Shown piece by piece: positions 1 to 9,720 of a DNA stretch of 64,000 nt (its first letter is position 1; the number at the start of each line of letters is the position of its first letter). Source of the stretch: Xenorhabdus japonica (GTDB lineage: Bacteria > Pseudomonadota > Gammaproteobacteria > Enterobacterales > Enterobacteriaceae). The notes under the pieces are model-generated. The model saw nothing but the letters and a program-made list of their open reading frames with translations, ran no database searches and was not told the DNA's origin. The stretch spans positions 1-64,000 of the forward strand of contig NZ_FOVO01000010.1 of assembly GCF_900115195.1 (NCBI RefSeq), read 5' to 3'. A program made the position numbers and the translations under genes.

Positions 1-39
1 GACTAAGCGCCAGAAGGCTGGCTGGGATAATGGCTATAT

Positions 40-69
40 GATGAAAATCCTGACAGTGGGATTTTCATC
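40..69. terminator. Perfect hairpin near the window edge
   Basis: An 11-bp perfect inverted repeat (GATGAAAATCC / GGATTTTCATC) surrounds an 8-base loop. No T-run follows on the plus strand, so it may be a terminator of a gene lying before the window or just a stable hairpin. The bases before it (1-39) are open in more than one frame but too short to identify. Confidence 0.4.
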
Positions 70-146
70 TGTATAAATTAGACCCGTTTGCCCTATCCAT
101 TAACCATTTATAAATCATTCACTATAATAATAAGATTTTAATCCTA

Positions 147-362
147 TTTTTAAATGGTGCCGTGTTCAAAGCGGGTGTGGTTGCGATCTTTTCTGTCTTT
201 GGTGTGGCATGGATGAGCGATACATTCTTCCACTCACATTTAGGTGGATTAAAGTTAATTCTAGAAGATGTTGTTCAAGCACAACGATAGACTTATGCTC
301 TAGTACTTTTTTTGGTCTCAAAACTGGTTAACAACCAAGCCGCAGCTTTAACCGCTATTTTA
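147..362 (+). pseudogene. Remnant of an anaerobic C4-dicarboxylate transporter (Dcu family)
   Basis: One reading frame gives a stretch resembling the central part of DcuA/DcuB transporters, with VFKAGVVAIF, FGVAWMSDTFF and LEDVVQAQ. It is interrupted by a TAG at 288-290, where the family usually has Pro-Trp. The same frame then continues with the family-like TYALVLFLVSKLVNNQAAAL. There is no start codon or N-terminal half, and the similarity stops near 362, so this is a decayed internal fragment of about 70 codons. A functional copy would exchange fumarate, succinate or aspartate across the inner membrane during anaerobic growth. Assignment to the Dcu family rests on remembered motifs; DcuA and DcuB cannot be told apart here. 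Confidence 0.65.
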
Positions 363-385
363 CAACTAAAGCAAATTTTAGAATG

Positions 386-414
386 TAAAAAGGCCAGCAA
401 CTTGCTGGCCTTTA
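386..414 (-). terminator. Terminator of the rpsP-rimM-trmD-rplS operon
   Basis: The inverted repeat AAGGCCAGCAA / TTGCTGGCCTT is followed on the minus strand by TTTTT. It lies 30-60 bases past the rplS stop and looks like a standard rho-independent terminator. Confidence 0.85.
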
Positions 415-444
415 GCGATAACTTTCGGATGTAGCGAAAGCGTA

Positions 445-813
<369 letters not shown>

Positions 814-862
814 CTAGGTAAACTGATATATCAAAGACATTCCTTCACGGGACATGTCTGGA

Positions 863-1615
863 TTAATTCGTTGCCTGATCTTGATATTCCCGTAGGAATT
901 CAGACAGCAACATCCTTTGCTCGTCAGTCAGAGCTAGGCTTTCTAGAAGTTCGGGCCTTCTTAACCAAGTTCGGCCAAGCGATTGTTTCATTCGCCAGCG
1001 ACTAATTTCAGCATGATTTCCCGACAGTAAAACTGGAGGGACTTCCATACCGTCTAACACTTCAGGGCGAGTATAATGTGGGCAATCCAACAATCCATCA
1101 GCGAATGAGTCTTCTTCTGCCGATGCTTGACGCCCTAATACTCCCGGAATAAACCGAGATATAGAGTCAATCATCGTCATTGCAGGAAGCTCTCCTCCAC
1201 TAAGAACGTAATCACCGATAGACCATTCTTCGTCAATTTCGGTTTGGATAACGCGCTCATCAATACCTTCGTAACGACCGCAAACCAGAATTAATTTCTC
1301 ATTTGCCGCCAGTTCACAAACTCCCTGTTGATCGAGTTTGCGCCCCTGAGGTGAAAGATAAATCACCTTTGCACCATCACCCGCCGAAACTTTGGCTGCA
1401 TGAATGGCTTCCCGTAATGGTTGTACCATCATAAGCATACCTGGACCACCGCCATAGGGACGGTCATCAACAGTACGATGCCGGTCGTAGGTAAAATCCC
1501 GTGGACTCCAACATTCTATACTCAGCAGGCCATTCTTTACTGCCCGACTAGTTACCCCGTAATCGGTTATTGCGCGGAACATTTCAGGAAACAGGCTAAT
1601 AACCCCAATCCACAT
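863..1615 (-). CDS. trmD: tRNA (guanine-37-N1)-methyltransferase
   Basis: TrmD methylates G37 next to the anticodon of tRNAs reading CUN, CCN and CGG codons, using S-adenosylmethionine, and so prevents frameshifting. The protein shows the SPOUT-fold motifs [12 protein letters not shown] (about residues 53-64), [13 protein letters not shown] (about 110-122) and [14 protein letters not shown] (about 132-145). I chose the ATG at 1615 because the protein then begins [13 protein letters not shown], the usual family start, giving 250 residues. An in-frame GTG at 1627 would add four residues. The gene lies between rimM and rplS in the conserved ribosomal operon. Confidence 0.95.
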   Translation of the reverse strand: MWIGVISLFPEMFRAITDYGVTSRAVKNGLLSIECWSPRDFTYDRHRTVDDRPYGGGPGMLMMVQPLREAIHAAKVSAGDGAKVIYLSPQGRKLDQQGVCELAANEKLILVCGRYEGIDERVIQTEIDEEWSIGDYVLSGGELPAMTMIDSISRFIPGVLGRQASAEEDSFADGLLDCPHYTRPEVLDGMEVPPVLLSGNHAEISRWRMKQSLGRTWLRRPELLESLALTDEQRMLLSEFLREYQDQATN

Positions 1616-1652
1616 ACTGCGTCCCACTCATTTAAACCGTGTTTACCGGAGA

Positions 1653-2201
1653 TTAAAAACCAGGATCCCAATCTACCTCAATAGTTTTGGTAGCGAGATC
1701 GACTTTCTTGATAACCTGCCCATCAAGAAACGGAATCAGCCGCTCCTTGATACCGAATGCATCTTTCAGGTTTGCTTTTATTACCATTACATCGTTAGAA
1801 CCCGTTTCCATCATGTCATGGATGGTTCCAAGATTATAACCAGCTGTGTTTATTACTTGGCACCCCATAAGGTCTCTCCAGTAATAATCATCCGCTCCCA
1901 GTTCTGGTAATTGGCTAGAATCAACTACAACTTCACAGTTAGTCAGTAAATTCGCTGCATCCCGATCGTCAATATCTTTAATTTTGACGATAATATCCTG
2001 ATTGTGATATTTCCACGCTTCCAGCTCAACATGTTGCCACTGACCTGAGCGTTGAATAAACCACGGTTGATATTCAAAAATGTCTTCGGTGTGTTCGGTG
2101 GAAGAAAAAACTCTGAGCCAACCACGAATGCCATACGAAGAACCCAATTTCCCCAATACGATTGGCTCAACAGGGGGCTTTAGGCCAGATTGCCTGCTCA
2201 T
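1653..2201 (-). CDS. rimM: 16S rRNA processing / ribosome maturation factor RimM
   Basis: RimM binds S19 and helps mature the head of the 30S subunit. The 182-residue protein contains [19 protein letters not shown] near the N terminus (RimM domain) and a PRC-barrel half with [11 protein letters not shown] (about residues 103-113), [12 protein letters not shown] and [16 protein letters not shown]. It ends in EVDWDPGF, as in the E. coli protein. The ATG at 2201 is preferred over a GTG nine bases upstream because it matches the family length and has GGTGGTAA just before it. It follows rpsP directly, with 18 bases between. Confidence 0.95.
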   Translation of the reverse strand: MSRQSGLKPPVEPIVLGKLGSSYGIRGWLRVFSSTEHTEDIFEYQPWFIQRSGQWQHVELEAWKYHNQDIIVKIKDIDDRDAANLLTNCEVVVDSSQLPELGADDYYWRDLMGCQVINTAGYNLGTIHDMMETGSNDVMVIKANLKDAFGIKERLIPFLDGQVIKKVDLATKTIEVDWDPGF

Positions 2202-2219
2202 TGTTACCACCGTGACAGA

Positions 2220-2468
2220 TTAAGCTGTTTTCTTAGCGTCTTTGATCAGTGCAGCAACACGATCAGACACAGATGCACCCAGACCAACCCAGTGTTCAAT
2301 ACGGTCCAGATCTAAACGCAGAGCTTCTGCCTTCCCTGAAGCGATTGGGTTGAAGAAACCAACACGCTCAATAAAACGACCATCACGCGCATTGCGGCTA
2401 TCGGTCACGACTACTTGATAGAACGGACGCTTTTTTGCGCCGCCACGAGCTAAACGAATTGTTACCAT
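2220..2468 (-). CDS. rpsP: 30S ribosomal protein S16
   Basis: S16 is an early-assembling small-subunit protein. The 82-residue product starts [20 protein letters not shown] and contains the family pieces [19 protein letters not shown] and [13 protein letters not shown]. The start at 2468 has a clear ribosome binding site (GAGGATGTT) just upstream. The frame stays open for another 29 codons upstream, but these are unlike S16. It is the first gene of the operon with rimM, trmD and rplS. Confidence 0.97.
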   Translation of the reverse strand: MVTIRLARGGAKKRPFYQVVVTDSRNARDGRFIERVGFFNPIASGKAEALRLDLDRIEHWVGLGASVSDRVAALIKDAKKTA

Positions 2469-2605
2469 AACATCCTCATTAGTTAGCAAAACAACTTGAC
2501 TCCATCGAGGAATGGAGTCCAGCTGTCCATTTAAAAGCCCGAAAATTTTACTCACTTTGGCGCAAAAAGCAATCCAAAGAACATTTTCTTTCGTAACTTT
2601 GTCGA

Positions 2606-3967
2606 TTATCGCCCTATAAATCCAGGTGGCAGCATGCCTTTCATGCCTCGCATCATTTTTGCCAAACCACCTTTCTTCATCTTTTTCATCATGCGCTGCA
2701 TTTCATCAAACTGTTTCAACAAACGATTGACATCCTGCACTTGTGTACCCGACCCCATCGCAATACGACGCTTACGAGAACCTTTGATGATTTCTGGTTT
2801 TTCACGCTCTCTACGAGTCATGGAATTAATAATGGCTTCCATTTTAACCAAAACTTTATCATCCATTTGGGATTTAACAGCATCAGGGATCTGCGTCATT
2901 CCCGGCATTTTGCTCAACATGCTGGTCATTCCGCCCATATTACGCATCTGTTTAAGCTGTTCAAGAAAATCGCTTAAATCAAAACCGTCACCTTTTTTCA
3001 GCTTAGACGCCAGTTTTTCTGCTTGATTACGGTCAACTTTGCTTTCAATTTCTTCGATCAATGAAAGCATGTCTCCCATACCCAAAATGCGGGATGCAAT
3101 ACGATCTGGATGGAAAGGTTCCAACGCATCCGTCTTTTCACCAACACCGAGGAATTTAATGGGCTTACCCGTGATGTGGCGGATGGAGAGTGCACCACCA
3201 CCACGCGCATCACCATCTACTTTAGTCAGAACAACTCCGGTTAGTGGTAATGCTTCATTGAATGCTTTTGCTGTATTCGCCGCATCTTGACCTGTCATTG
3301 CATCAACAACAAACAGGGTTTCGACAGGATTGATAGCTGCATGAACTGCTTTGATTTCATCCATCATAGCTTCATCAACATGCAGACGACCTGCTGTATC
3401 GACTAACAACACATCATAGAATTTCAACTTAGCATATTGGATCGCTTTATTGACAATATCAACGGGCTTTTCCTGTGCATCTGAAGGGAAAAAGTCAATT
3501 CCAACTGTTTCAGATAAGGTTTCAAGCTGTTTGATCGCTGCTGGTCGGTATACGTCAGCAGAAACAACCAAGACTTTTTTCTTGTTTTTTTCTTTTAGCA
3601 ACTTACCTAATTTGGCAACGCTAGTAGTTTTACCTGCACCTTGCAAACCAGCCATAAGAACCACAGCGGGAGGCTGTGTGGAAAGGTTCAGTTCACTATT
3701 AACTTCCCCCATCGCCTTAACCAATTCATTCTGAACGATTTTGACGAATTCCTGACCTGGGGTAAGGCTTTTGTTAACCTCATGCCCCACTGCGCTCTCT
3801 TTGATTCGTGCAATAAAATCACGCACGACAGGTAATGCAACATCCGCTTCAAGCAAAGCCATACGAACTTCGCGCAGCGTATCTTTAATATTATCTTCCG
3901 TCAGCCGTCCGCGACCGCTGATATTGCGCAATGTGCGCGATAGTCTGTCAGTTAAATTATCAAACAT
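2606..3967 (-). CDS. ffh: Signal recognition particle protein Ffh
   Basis: Ffh binds 4.5S RNA and signal sequences of nascent inner-membrane proteins and docks with FtsY. The 453-residue protein has the N domain, then the GTPase G domain with [10 protein letters not shown] (about 107-116), DTAGR (about 190) and [11 protein letters not shown] (about 248-258). A methionine-rich M domain follows ([34 protein letters not shown]). It is read in the same direction as rpsP, which starts 138 bases downstream. The protein is complete and of normal length. Confidence 0.98.
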   Translation of the reverse strand: MFDNLTDRLSRTLRNISGRGRLTEDNIKDTLREVRMALLEADVALPVVRDFIARIKESAVGHEVNKSLTPGQEFVKIVQNELVKAMGEVNSELNLSTQPPAVVLMAGLQGAGKTTSVAKLGKLLKEKNKKKVLVVSADVYRPAAIKQLETLSETVGIDFFPSDAQEKPVDIVNKAIQYAKLKFYDVLLVDTAGRLHVDEAMMDEIKAVHAAINPVETLFVVDAMTGQDAANTAKAFNEALPLTGVVLTKVDGDARGGGALSIRHITGKPIKFLGVGEKTDALEPFHPDRIASRILGMGDMLSLIEEIESKVDRNQAEKLASKLKKGDGFDLSDFLEQLKQMRNMGGMTSMLSKMPGMTQIPDAVKSQMDDKVLVKMEAIINSMTRREREKPEIIKGSRKRRIAMGSGTQVQDVNRLLKQFDEMQRMMKKMKKGGLAKMMRGMKGMLPPGFIGR

Positions 3968-4316
3968 TGTCTCAGCTCAGATATCTACAAGTTGGTTACT
4001 TGTAAGGCAAATTTCACGAATTATAACACGATGATTATGTGATCTCTGCAAAGAGATCCCCAAGTATGATTAACAACGGTTGGAGGCTACTCCTGCTAAC
4101 GGTATACTTTAATTCGGTATTCGATCCATATCCAATGCATTTCAAGTTACACTATAATGGCAAGAGTACTCACCCATAATTACATAACTGATTGTATAAA
4201 CAAAGAATATGCAATCTAAAGGACATGTAGTCAGAAGGGTTAAGTACAGCCAACAAAACGGTGGCTTGAAAGGTAAAGAGTTAACATTCAACACTATTGC
4301 GAAAACGATAAACGTT
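3968..4316. other. Intergenic region between ffh and ypjD
   Basis: This divergent spacer separates ffh (minus) from ypjD (plus). A TATAAT at 4153-4158 could be the -10 of ypjD. A short motif TGCATTTCAAGTTA (4136-4149) recurs in slightly changed form on the minus strand at 27158-27172 beside the IS6 remnant. No RNA gene or coding remnant was seen. Confidence 0.5.
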
Positions 4317-5111
4317 ATGCTGATATTTTCAATTATTGCTTTACTAGCTTATCTCATTAGCCTGACGCTCATCGTGCCAGGTTTATTGCGCCAACAAAAC
4401 AGTTATCAAAAACTGGCACTTTCTTTCGCAGTTATAGCGTTAGTAAGTCACGCCATTGCATTGAAATATCAAATTTTTCATGTCAGCAGTGGACAAAATT
4501 TGACATTATTAAATCTAGGCTCAATTGTCAGCTTGCTTGTGTGCCTTATCATGACAATCGTCGCTTTCCGTGGACGTGCATGGTTTTTACTACCCGTTGT
4601 TTATAGTTTCGCTATGATCAATTTGATACTGGCCAGTATGATGCCGGGAGAATTCATTACCCATCTTGAAGATAGTGTCGAATTATTCATTCATATTGGG
4701 TTGGCATTACTCGGCTATGCTACCTTACTCATTGCAGCTCTTTATGCATTGCAACTTGGTTGGCTGGATTATCAACTTAAAAAGAAAAAGCTCACTTTTA
4801 CCTCTGGTATCCCTCCCTTGATGACAATTGAGCGGAAAATGTTTCACATTACGCAGGTCGGTGTAATTTTACTAACATTAACGCTATGCACTGGCATCAT
4901 GTACATGGATGATGTTTTCAGTAAAGAAAATATTCATAAGTCCGTTTTATCTATTATTGCATGGTTCGTCTACGTTCTTTTGCTTTGGGGGCATTATCAT
5001 GAAGGGTGGCGTGGCAAACGCGTTATTTGGTTCAATCTGATTGGCGCATTTATTCTGACACTTGCTTTTTTCGGCAGCAGATTGTTACAGGAAATGATGG
5101 TTTATCAATAG
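4317..5111 (+). CDS. ypjD: Inner membrane protein YpjD (cytochrome c assembly family, CorE-like)
   Basis: YpjD is a polytopic inner membrane protein of the family that includes CcmC/CcsA-type cytochrome c assembly proteins, and has been linked to the CorE magnesium/cobalt system. Its exact role is not shown by the sequence. The 264-residue product has about eight hydrophobic segments, beginning MLIFSIIALLAYLISLTLIV and including IGLALLGYATLLIAALYALQ and VYVLLLWGHY. I chose the ATG at 4317 because the protein then starts like E. coli YpjD. The frame is open back to 4209, but those 36 residues are polar and not family-like. yfjD follows 52 bases later, as in E. coli. Confidence 0.88.
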   Translation: MLIFSIIALLAYLISLTLIVPGLLRQQNSYQKLALSFAVIALVSHAIALKYQIFHVSSGQNLTLLNLGSIVSLLVCLIMTIVAFRGRAWFLLPVVYSFAMINLILASMMPGEFITHLEDSVELFIHIGLALLGYATLLIAALYALQLGWLDYQLKKKKLTFTSGIPPLMTIERKMFHITQVGVILLTLTLCTGIMYMDDVFSKENIHKSVLSIIAWFVYVLLLWGHYHEGWRGKRVIWFNLIGAFILTLAFFGSRLLQEMMVYQ

Positions 5112-5163
5112 CTCAAATTATCACCGCAATAGATTTGTATAAATATTAGGAAGGAATTTTGTT

Positions 5164-6459
5164 TTGGATCACGTCTCAACAAGCACACTGATTATAATTC
5201 TTGTTGTCATGGTTATCATTTCAGCCTATTTTTCTGCCTCAGAAACTAGCATGATGACAATTAACCGATATCGCTTGCGACATTTAGCTAAACAGGGGAG
5301 CAGACCCGCTTGCAGGGTTGAATCTCTGCTGCGTCATCCAGATAAACTCATTAGCCTGATCCTTATTGGTAATAATCTCGTTAACATTCTGGCGTCTGCT
5401 CTTGCTACTATCGTTGGTATGAGGCTCTATGGCGATGCAGGTGTTGCCATTGCTACTGGTTTACTCACATTCATCATTCTCATTTTTTCTGAAGTGATGC
5501 CAAAAACTATCGCCGCGCTTTATCCTGAAAAGGTAGCATTCCCAAGTAGCTTCTTGCTGCGTCCGCTAGAAAAAATTATGCTGCCCCTTGTTTGGTCCTT
5601 TAATAAAATTAGTTTACTGTTTATGCATTGTTTGGGGATCAAAACCCCTAATATCCACAATGATACAGTCAGCAAAGACGAGCTACGTACGATCGTAAAT
5701 GAATCAAACAATAACCTATCACGCCGCAATCAGGACATGCTGATCTCAATATTAGATCTTGAGAAAGTCACTGTTGGTGACATTATGATCCCGCGTAACG
5801 AAATTGTTGGTATTGATATTAATAATGATTGGAAATCCGTTATCAGACAACTGACACACTCCCCACATGGACGCATTGTGCTATATCGAGACTCCCTTGA
5901 TGATGCTATCGGTATGCTCCGAGTACGTGAAGCATATCGGCTGATGATGGAGAAAAAAGAATTCACAAAAAGAAATTTGATCAAAGCCGCAGATAAAATC
6001 TACTTTATTCCTGTTAGTACTCCATTGAACATCCAGCTTGTTAACTTCCAACGTAATAAACAAAAAGCAGGCTTAATCGTTGATGAATATGGAGATATTC
6101 AAGGGCTAATCACTGTTGAAGATATTTTGGAAGAAATTGTCGGCGATTTTACCACCTCCATGTCTCCAACTCTGGCAGAAGAGGTTTTTCCGCAAAGTGA
6201 CGGTGCTGTTCTAGTTGGTGGTACAGCCAACATCCGTGAATTGAATAAAGTTTTCAATTGGGCGCTACCCGAAGATGGCCCAAGAACAATGAATGGAATG
6301 ATTCTGGAAGAACTAGGCGAAATTCCTGAATTGAACGCTCAAGTGCAGATTAATGAATATAATTTTGAGGTTCTTGCTGTGCAAGATAATGTTATCAAGC
6401 AGGTTCGTGTGACACCAATGAATAAAGATACAAAGCAAAATATAAAACCTACTGAATAA
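5164..6459 (+). CDS. yfjD: CNNM/CorB-type membrane protein YfjD (HlyC/CorC family)
   Basis: The 431-residue protein has the layout of CNNM/CorB proteins, which are linked to magnesium and cobalt export. A DUF21 membrane domain (about residues 1-180) contains SAYFSASETSMM and LIGNNLVNILASALAT. A CBS pair follows, with VGDIMIPRNEIVGID and YGDIQGLITVEDILEEIVGDF, and then a CorC_HlyC domain. The start is TTG at 5164, behind the strong ribosome binding site AGGAAGG. With this start the protein (MDHVSTSTLIIIL) aligns with the E. coli start. It is probably co-transcribed with ypjD. Confidence 0.92.
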   Translation: MDHVSTSTLIIILVVMVIISAYFSASETSMMTINRYRLRHLAKQGSRPACRVESLLRHPDKLISLILIGNNLVNILASALATIVGMRLYGDAGVAIATGLLTFIILIFSEVMPKTIAALYPEKVAFPSSFLLRPLEKIMLPLVWSFNKISLLFMHCLGIKTPNIHNDTVSKDELRTIVNESNNNLSRRNQDMLISILDLEKVTVGDIMIPRNEIVGIDINNDWKSVIRQLTHSPHGRIVLYRDSLDDAIGMLRVREAYRLMMEKKEFTKRNLIKAADKIYFIPVSTPLNIQLVNFQRNKQKAGLIVDEYGDIQGLITVEDILEEIVGDFTTSMSPTLAEEVFPQSDGAVLVGGTANIRELNKVFNWALPEDGPRTMNGMILEELGEIPELNAQVQINEYNFEVLAVQDNVIKQVRVTPMNKDTKQNIKPTE

Positions 6460-6909
6460 TTTAATAATTGTTCAATGACAATATTCAAAGTTTAACTACC
6501 TGCATATTCTATGAGTAGTTTAAAAATTCAGAATATTTTTATTTTTAGAAAATGTAGGTGCTAATTTTAAAGTATTATTTAGAGAGTCAAGAACAATATA
6601 TATTATCATATCTGTTCCTTGCATAAAATCGAGATAATTTCAACTGTTTAATATTCATGAAAAAATTTCATTTATTTTATTTTATAAAAGCAAGCGAATA
6701 ATCCCAACTAGTGCCTTATGGGAACTATTAAATAAAAAATGACATTAACCAAACATTAATCTATAGAGGGCCAGCAAAACAAGCCAGCCCCCGAAAATAT
6801 CAGTTAATTCTGGTTGTTGACTAACAAAAAAATTTATAACCAAAATAAAATAGATAGCGAGAATCTGGCGTATCATTAATACATAATTCAGCTCCTCGCT
6901 TACAGGCAG
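6460..6909. other. AT-rich intergenic region between yfjD and luxS
   Basis: This 450-bp spacer lies between the convergent ends of yfjD and luxS. It is very AT-rich. I saw no open frame of note, no RNA gene and no hairpin with a T-run that would clearly end either gene. Two copies of GCCAGC near 6771-6788 are direct, not inverted. Confidence 0.6.
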
Positions 6910-7425
6910 TTATACCTGTAGCTCTACGAGTTTTTCTTCTGGCAATGCTAGCTCATCGTTCTGATTGACACGAACATCAGCATCAAGAATACTCTGAGCG
7001 ATATCTTGAGCTTCTTTTAATGAGTGCATCTCATACGTACCGCACTGATAAATATTTAATTCTGGGATCTGGCTCTGATCTTGAACTTTTAGCACATCAG
7101 CCATAGCAGCTTTCCAAGCTTCAGCCACTCTCAATTCTTTTGGAGCACCGATCAGACTCATATAAAAACCAGTACGACATCCCATTGGAGAAATATCAAT
7201 AATTTCAACACCATCACTATTCAAATGATTACGCATAAAACCCGCAAACAAATGCTCAAGTGTGTGAATACCTCTTTCTGGCATCACTGCTTTGTTGGGA
7301 ACACAAAAGCGTAGATCAAATACCGTGATGGTATCACCATGAGGTGTTGTCATTGTTTTAGCCACCCTAACAGCAGGTGCAGCCATGCGAGTATGGTCAA
7401 CTGTAAAACTATCCAATAAAGGCAT
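6910..7425 (-). CDS. luxS: S-ribosylhomocysteine lyase (autoinducer-2 synthesis)
   Basis: LuxS cleaves S-ribosylhomocysteine to homocysteine and DPD, the precursor of AI-2. It links the activated methyl cycle with quorum signalling. The 171-residue protein has the metal ligands His54 and His58 in HTLEH and Cys128 in YQCGTYE. The catalytic cysteine is Cys83 in MGCRTGFY, and all are in their usual positions. A good ribosome binding site (TAGGAGG) precedes the ATG at 7425. gshA lies upstream in the same direction, with the sRNA gene micA on the other strand between them, exactly as in E. coli. Confidence 0.98.
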   Translation of the reverse strand: MPLLDSFTVDHTRMAAPAVRVAKTMTTPHGDTITVFDLRFCVPNKAVMPERGIHTLEHLFAGFMRNHLNSDGVEIIDISPMGCRTGFYMSLIGAPKELRVAEAWKAAMADVLKVQDQSQIPELNIYQCGTYEMHSLKEAQDIAQSILDADVRVNQNDELALPEEKLVELQV

Positions 7426-7477
7426 TACTCTACCTCCTAAGAAATCAGATTTTTTACGAAAACTTTTTCAGATAAAT

Positions 7478-7511
7478 GAAACCTTTTCATTTACGGCTGG
7501 TCTTAAGATAT
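7478..7511 (+). promoter_or_regulatory. Candidate sigma-E promoter of micA
   Basis: GAAACC (7478-7483) and TCTTA (7501-7505) are separated by 17 bases and lie 7 bases before the inferred RNA start. They resemble the sigma-E elements GGAACTT and TCTGA, and E. coli micA is sigma-E controlled. Confidence 0.6.
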
Positions 7512-7587
7512 GAAGACGCGCAAAATTGTTATCATCCCTATTCTCTACGATATTTTATTCGGCCACCACTGGTGGCCATTTTCTTTT
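7512..7587 (+). ncRNA. micA: MicA small regulatory RNA
   Basis: MicA is an Hfq-dependent sRNA that represses outer-membrane porin mRNAs such as ompA during envelope stress. The sequence begins GAAGACGCGC and continues TTGTTATCATCCC, nearly the same as the 5' target-binding part of E. coli MicA. It ends in the hairpin GGCCACCACTGGTGGCC (7561-7577) followed by a T-rich tract (7579-7589), a rho-independent terminator on the plus strand. The site, between luxS and gshA and opposite to both, is the conserved micA locus. The terminator tract just touches the end of gshA on the other strand. Exact ends are inferred. Confidence 0.88.
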
Positions 7588-9147
7588 TTAACACCCAGCA
7601 TGAAGTTTTAAGTACTCTTCAAAACTCATTTTATCTTGCTGCTCAAGGTCATGTTGACGTGCTATAGAAGTCTCACGTTCAACTGAAAAATTTTCATCAT
7701 TCAAAATTGAATAATGTTCTTCAATCAATTCGTTGTGATATTGGTTTGCTAGTTCTAATCCAAACCCCGCTATCCCCTGAGATTTCATCTTATCTAAGAC
7801 ACGTGCGGAAAACGTCAGTGATGGATCTTCAAACATGTTCACCAGTTCTTTACAAACTGATTGATATTGAGTTCCTGAACAAGTGTCCAAGACTTCTGCT
7901 ACCCGCTCTAAGTCCCTGAATAATTCTTGTCCCACAATCTTAAGCGGCTGTTGTTCAACCCCGTAACCAAGACCAATAGATAATCCAGGCTTGCGTCCTT
8001 CTAAAATAACTTTATTCCAGTTTCCACGGCAACATTCAAGCTCCTCACTCCCCATTTCAGGAGCTTCAGCCAGAACACACCATATCAAGAATAAGTCAAG
8101 AAAACGAATTTGAGTTTCATCAACCCCAATAGGAGAAAAAGGGTTAATATCCAAAGAACGCACTTCAATATACTCTATGCCACCTCTCAACAAGGCATCT
8201 GAAGGTGATTCCCCTTCTTTCGTGACTCGTTTTGGACGTATCGGTGCATACAACTCATTTTCAATTTGAAGGACATTAGTGTTGAGCTGTAGGTATTTAT
8301 CTTCTTTTTTAATACCTATTGCTGCAAAGTCTTCCGATGGTTTATGAATGGCTTTCTTAAGTCCTTCTACATATGTATGGAGATGATTAAAAGTAATATT
8401 CAGATCGCTTTGCGATTTATTAGTATATCCTAAATCACTCATCCTCAAAGAAGTCGCGTAAGGCAGGTAACAAGTCCCTTTTTCTGTTTCCTCAAAAGAC
8501 AGTGTTGAATTTCGTCCGCGTAAGAATGAAGAACAAATTGCAGGTGATGCACCAAATAAATAAGGGATCACCCATCCAAAGCGGTAATAATTGCGAATCA
8601 AACGGAAGTAGCCATCTGAAATCTGCTCTTTTCCCGTTTCGGCATCTTTAATACCTAACCATGCCTGCCAGAAACTCATTGGTAGAGAAAAGTTATAATG
8701 CACACCAGAGATCGTTTGCATCAGTGCGCCATAACGGTTCTTTAGTCCTTCACGATACAGGGTCTTAAAGCGACCCACGTTGGACGTACCATATTGAGCC
8801 AGAGTGATATTCTCTTCTTCATCAATAAAACATGGCATGCTTAAAGGCCACATTTTTTCATTATCCAGATGCCGTGTTGTATAAGTATGCAAATCTTTAA
8901 GGAAAGAAATTGTTCTATCTATATTGCTATCAACAGGGGTAATAAACTCCAATAGAGATTCAGCAAAATCAGTTGTAATCCATTTATGCGTTAAAGAAGC
9001 ACCAAGTGATTTTGGATGCTCTGTCTTAGCTAAATGACCGTCTGGAGTAACACGCAAAGTTTCACGTTCAATGCCACGGCAAATGCCATTTAATACGGTA
9101 GGGTTTGCCTCTAACCATGACAATGCTTTTGATACGTCCGGGATCAA
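7588..9147 (-). CDS. gshA: Glutamate-cysteine ligase
   Basis: GshA joins glutamate and cysteine through the gamma-carboxyl group, the first and limiting step of glutathione synthesis. The 519-residue protein has the proteobacterial type-1 length. Family blocks are [10 protein letters not shown] (about 24-33), [19 protein letters not shown] (about 53-71), [29 protein letters not shown] and [13 protein letters not shown]. The start is TTG at 9147, as in E. coli, with GGGAGGAC six bases before it. It uses cysteine made through the cys pathway encoded further on in this window. Confidence 0.97.
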   Translation of the reverse strand: MIPDVSKALSWLEANPTVLNGICRGIERETLRVTPDGHLAKTEHPKSLGASLTHKWITTDFAESLLEFITPVDSNIDRTISFLKDLHTYTTRHLDNEKMWPLSMPCFIDEEENITLAQYGTSNVGRFKTLYREGLKNRYGALMQTISGVHYNFSLPMSFWQAWLGIKDAETGKEQISDGYFRLIRNYYRFGWVIPYLFGASPAICSSFLRGRNSTLSFEETEKGTCYLPYATSLRMSDLGYTNKSQSDLNITFNHLHTYVEGLKKAIHKPSEDFAAIGIKKEDKYLQLNTNVLQIENELYAPIRPKRVTKEGESPSDALLRGGIEYIEVRSLDINPFSPIGVDETQIRFLDLFLIWCVLAEAPEMGSEELECCRGNWNKVILEGRKPGLSIGLGYGVEQQPLKIVGQELFRDLERVAEVLDTCSGTQYQSVCKELVNMFEDPSLTFSARVLDKMKSQGIAGFGLELANQYHNELIEEHYSILNDENFSVERETSIARQHDLEQQDKMSFEEYLKLHAGC

Positions 9148-9303
9148 TTTGTCCTCCCGTGGAGTTTAAAAAGATATTTACTAAAAGTTTACTTTATATG
9201 AAAGAAGCCAAGTTGTCGCTGATTACATAGAGGTAGCAACACACTAATGATTAAATTGAAAACAAAAATAATAAAGCAAGTATTATTCTTAAGCGGAAAT
9301 AAA

Positions 9304-9336
9304 GAAAAACCCCTGCTTTATTAAGGCAGGGGTTTA
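9304..9336 (-). terminator. Terminator of the tRNA operon
   Basis: The stem AAACCCCTGC (9307-9316) pairs with GCAGGGGTTT (9326-9335). On the minus strand it is followed by further T residues. It lies just after the last tRNA-Arg gene and ends the serine-arginine tRNA transcript. Confidence 0.85.
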
Positions 9337-9339
9337 AGC

Positions 9340-9416
9340 TGGTGCATCCAGGAGGATTCGAACCTCCGACCGCTCGGTTCGTAGCCGAGTACTCTATCCA
9401 GCTGAGCTATGGATGC
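9340..9416 (-). tRNA. tRNA-Arg (anticodon ACG), second copy
   Basis: On the minus strand the sequence starts GCATCCATAGCTCAGC and ends with an encoded CCA. It folds as a standard 77-nt tRNA with anticodon loop CTACGAA, so the anticodon is ACG (wobble-modified to read CGU, CGC and CGA). It is identical to the copy at 9493-9569. This matches the serV-argV cluster beside csrA in E. coli, which has more arginine copies. Confidence 0.97.
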
Positions 9417-9492
9417 ATTGTCGATTTTCCATTTCTGGCCATCGTCTGATTTCCAGAACTTAAACATTATGATGTGATCACAGTGTTGAATA

Positions 9493-9569
9493 TGGTGCAT
9501 CCAGGAGGATTCGAACCTCCGACCGCTCGGTTCGTAGCCGAGTACTCTATCCAGCTGAGCTATGGATGC
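9493..9569 (-). tRNA. tRNA-Arg (anticodon ACG), first copy
   Basis: This 77-nt tRNA gene has an encoded CCA, anticodon ACG and a GGTTCGAATCC T-arm. It is an exact duplicate of the downstream copy, 76 bases away, and probably part of the same transcript as tRNA-Ser. No integrase gene or repeated 3' fragment is nearby, so neither copy shows signs of use as an attachment site. Confidence 0.97.
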
Positions 9570-9579
9570 ATTTTTTAAA

Positions 9580-9672
9580 TGGCGGTGAGGGAGGGATTCG
9601 AACCCTCGATGCAGCTCTTAACCACATACTCCCTTAGCAGGGGAGCGCCTTCAGCCTCTCGGCCACCTCACC
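9580..9672 (-). tRNA. serV: tRNA-Ser (anticodon GCT)
   Basis: The minus strand begins GGTGAGGTGGCCGAGAGG and ends CCTCACCGCCA. The 93-nt length includes the long variable arm typical of serine tRNAs. The anticodon stem-loop CCCCTGCTAAGGGG gives GCT, which reads AGU and AGC. It is the first gene of a three-tRNA cluster downstream of csrA, the same arrangement as in E. coli. Confidence 0.96.
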
Positions 9673-9691
9673 TTTTGCTTTAAAAGCGTAA

Positions 9692-9720
9692 ACTATATAT
9701 TCACGCTTTAAAACTTGCGA
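9692..9720 (-). promoter_or_regulatory. Candidate promoter of the tRNA operon
   Basis: On the minus strand TATAGT (9692-9697) lies 20 bases before tRNA-Ser, with TCGCAA (9715-9720) 17 bases further upstream. The bases after the -10 are TTACGC, a GC-containing discriminator of the kind found at stringently controlled promoters. The -35 matches consensus at only three of six positions. Confidence 0.4.

Noticed and set aside
2634-3026. Open frame of 130 codons opposite ffh, and several more opposite alaS, recA and cys genes
   Set aside because: They mirror the codon pattern of strongly conserved genes on the other strand, have no ribosome binding site and no family resemblance.
7561-7577. Hairpin GGCCACCACTGGTGGCC as a gshA terminator
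   Set aside because: The T-run follows it on the plus strand, opposite to gshA, and it fits the end of micA.
9340-9672. tRNA cluster as a prophage or island attachment site
   Set aside because: No integrase gene, no repeated tRNA 3' end and no foreign genes lie next to it; the cluster has its usual neighbours.
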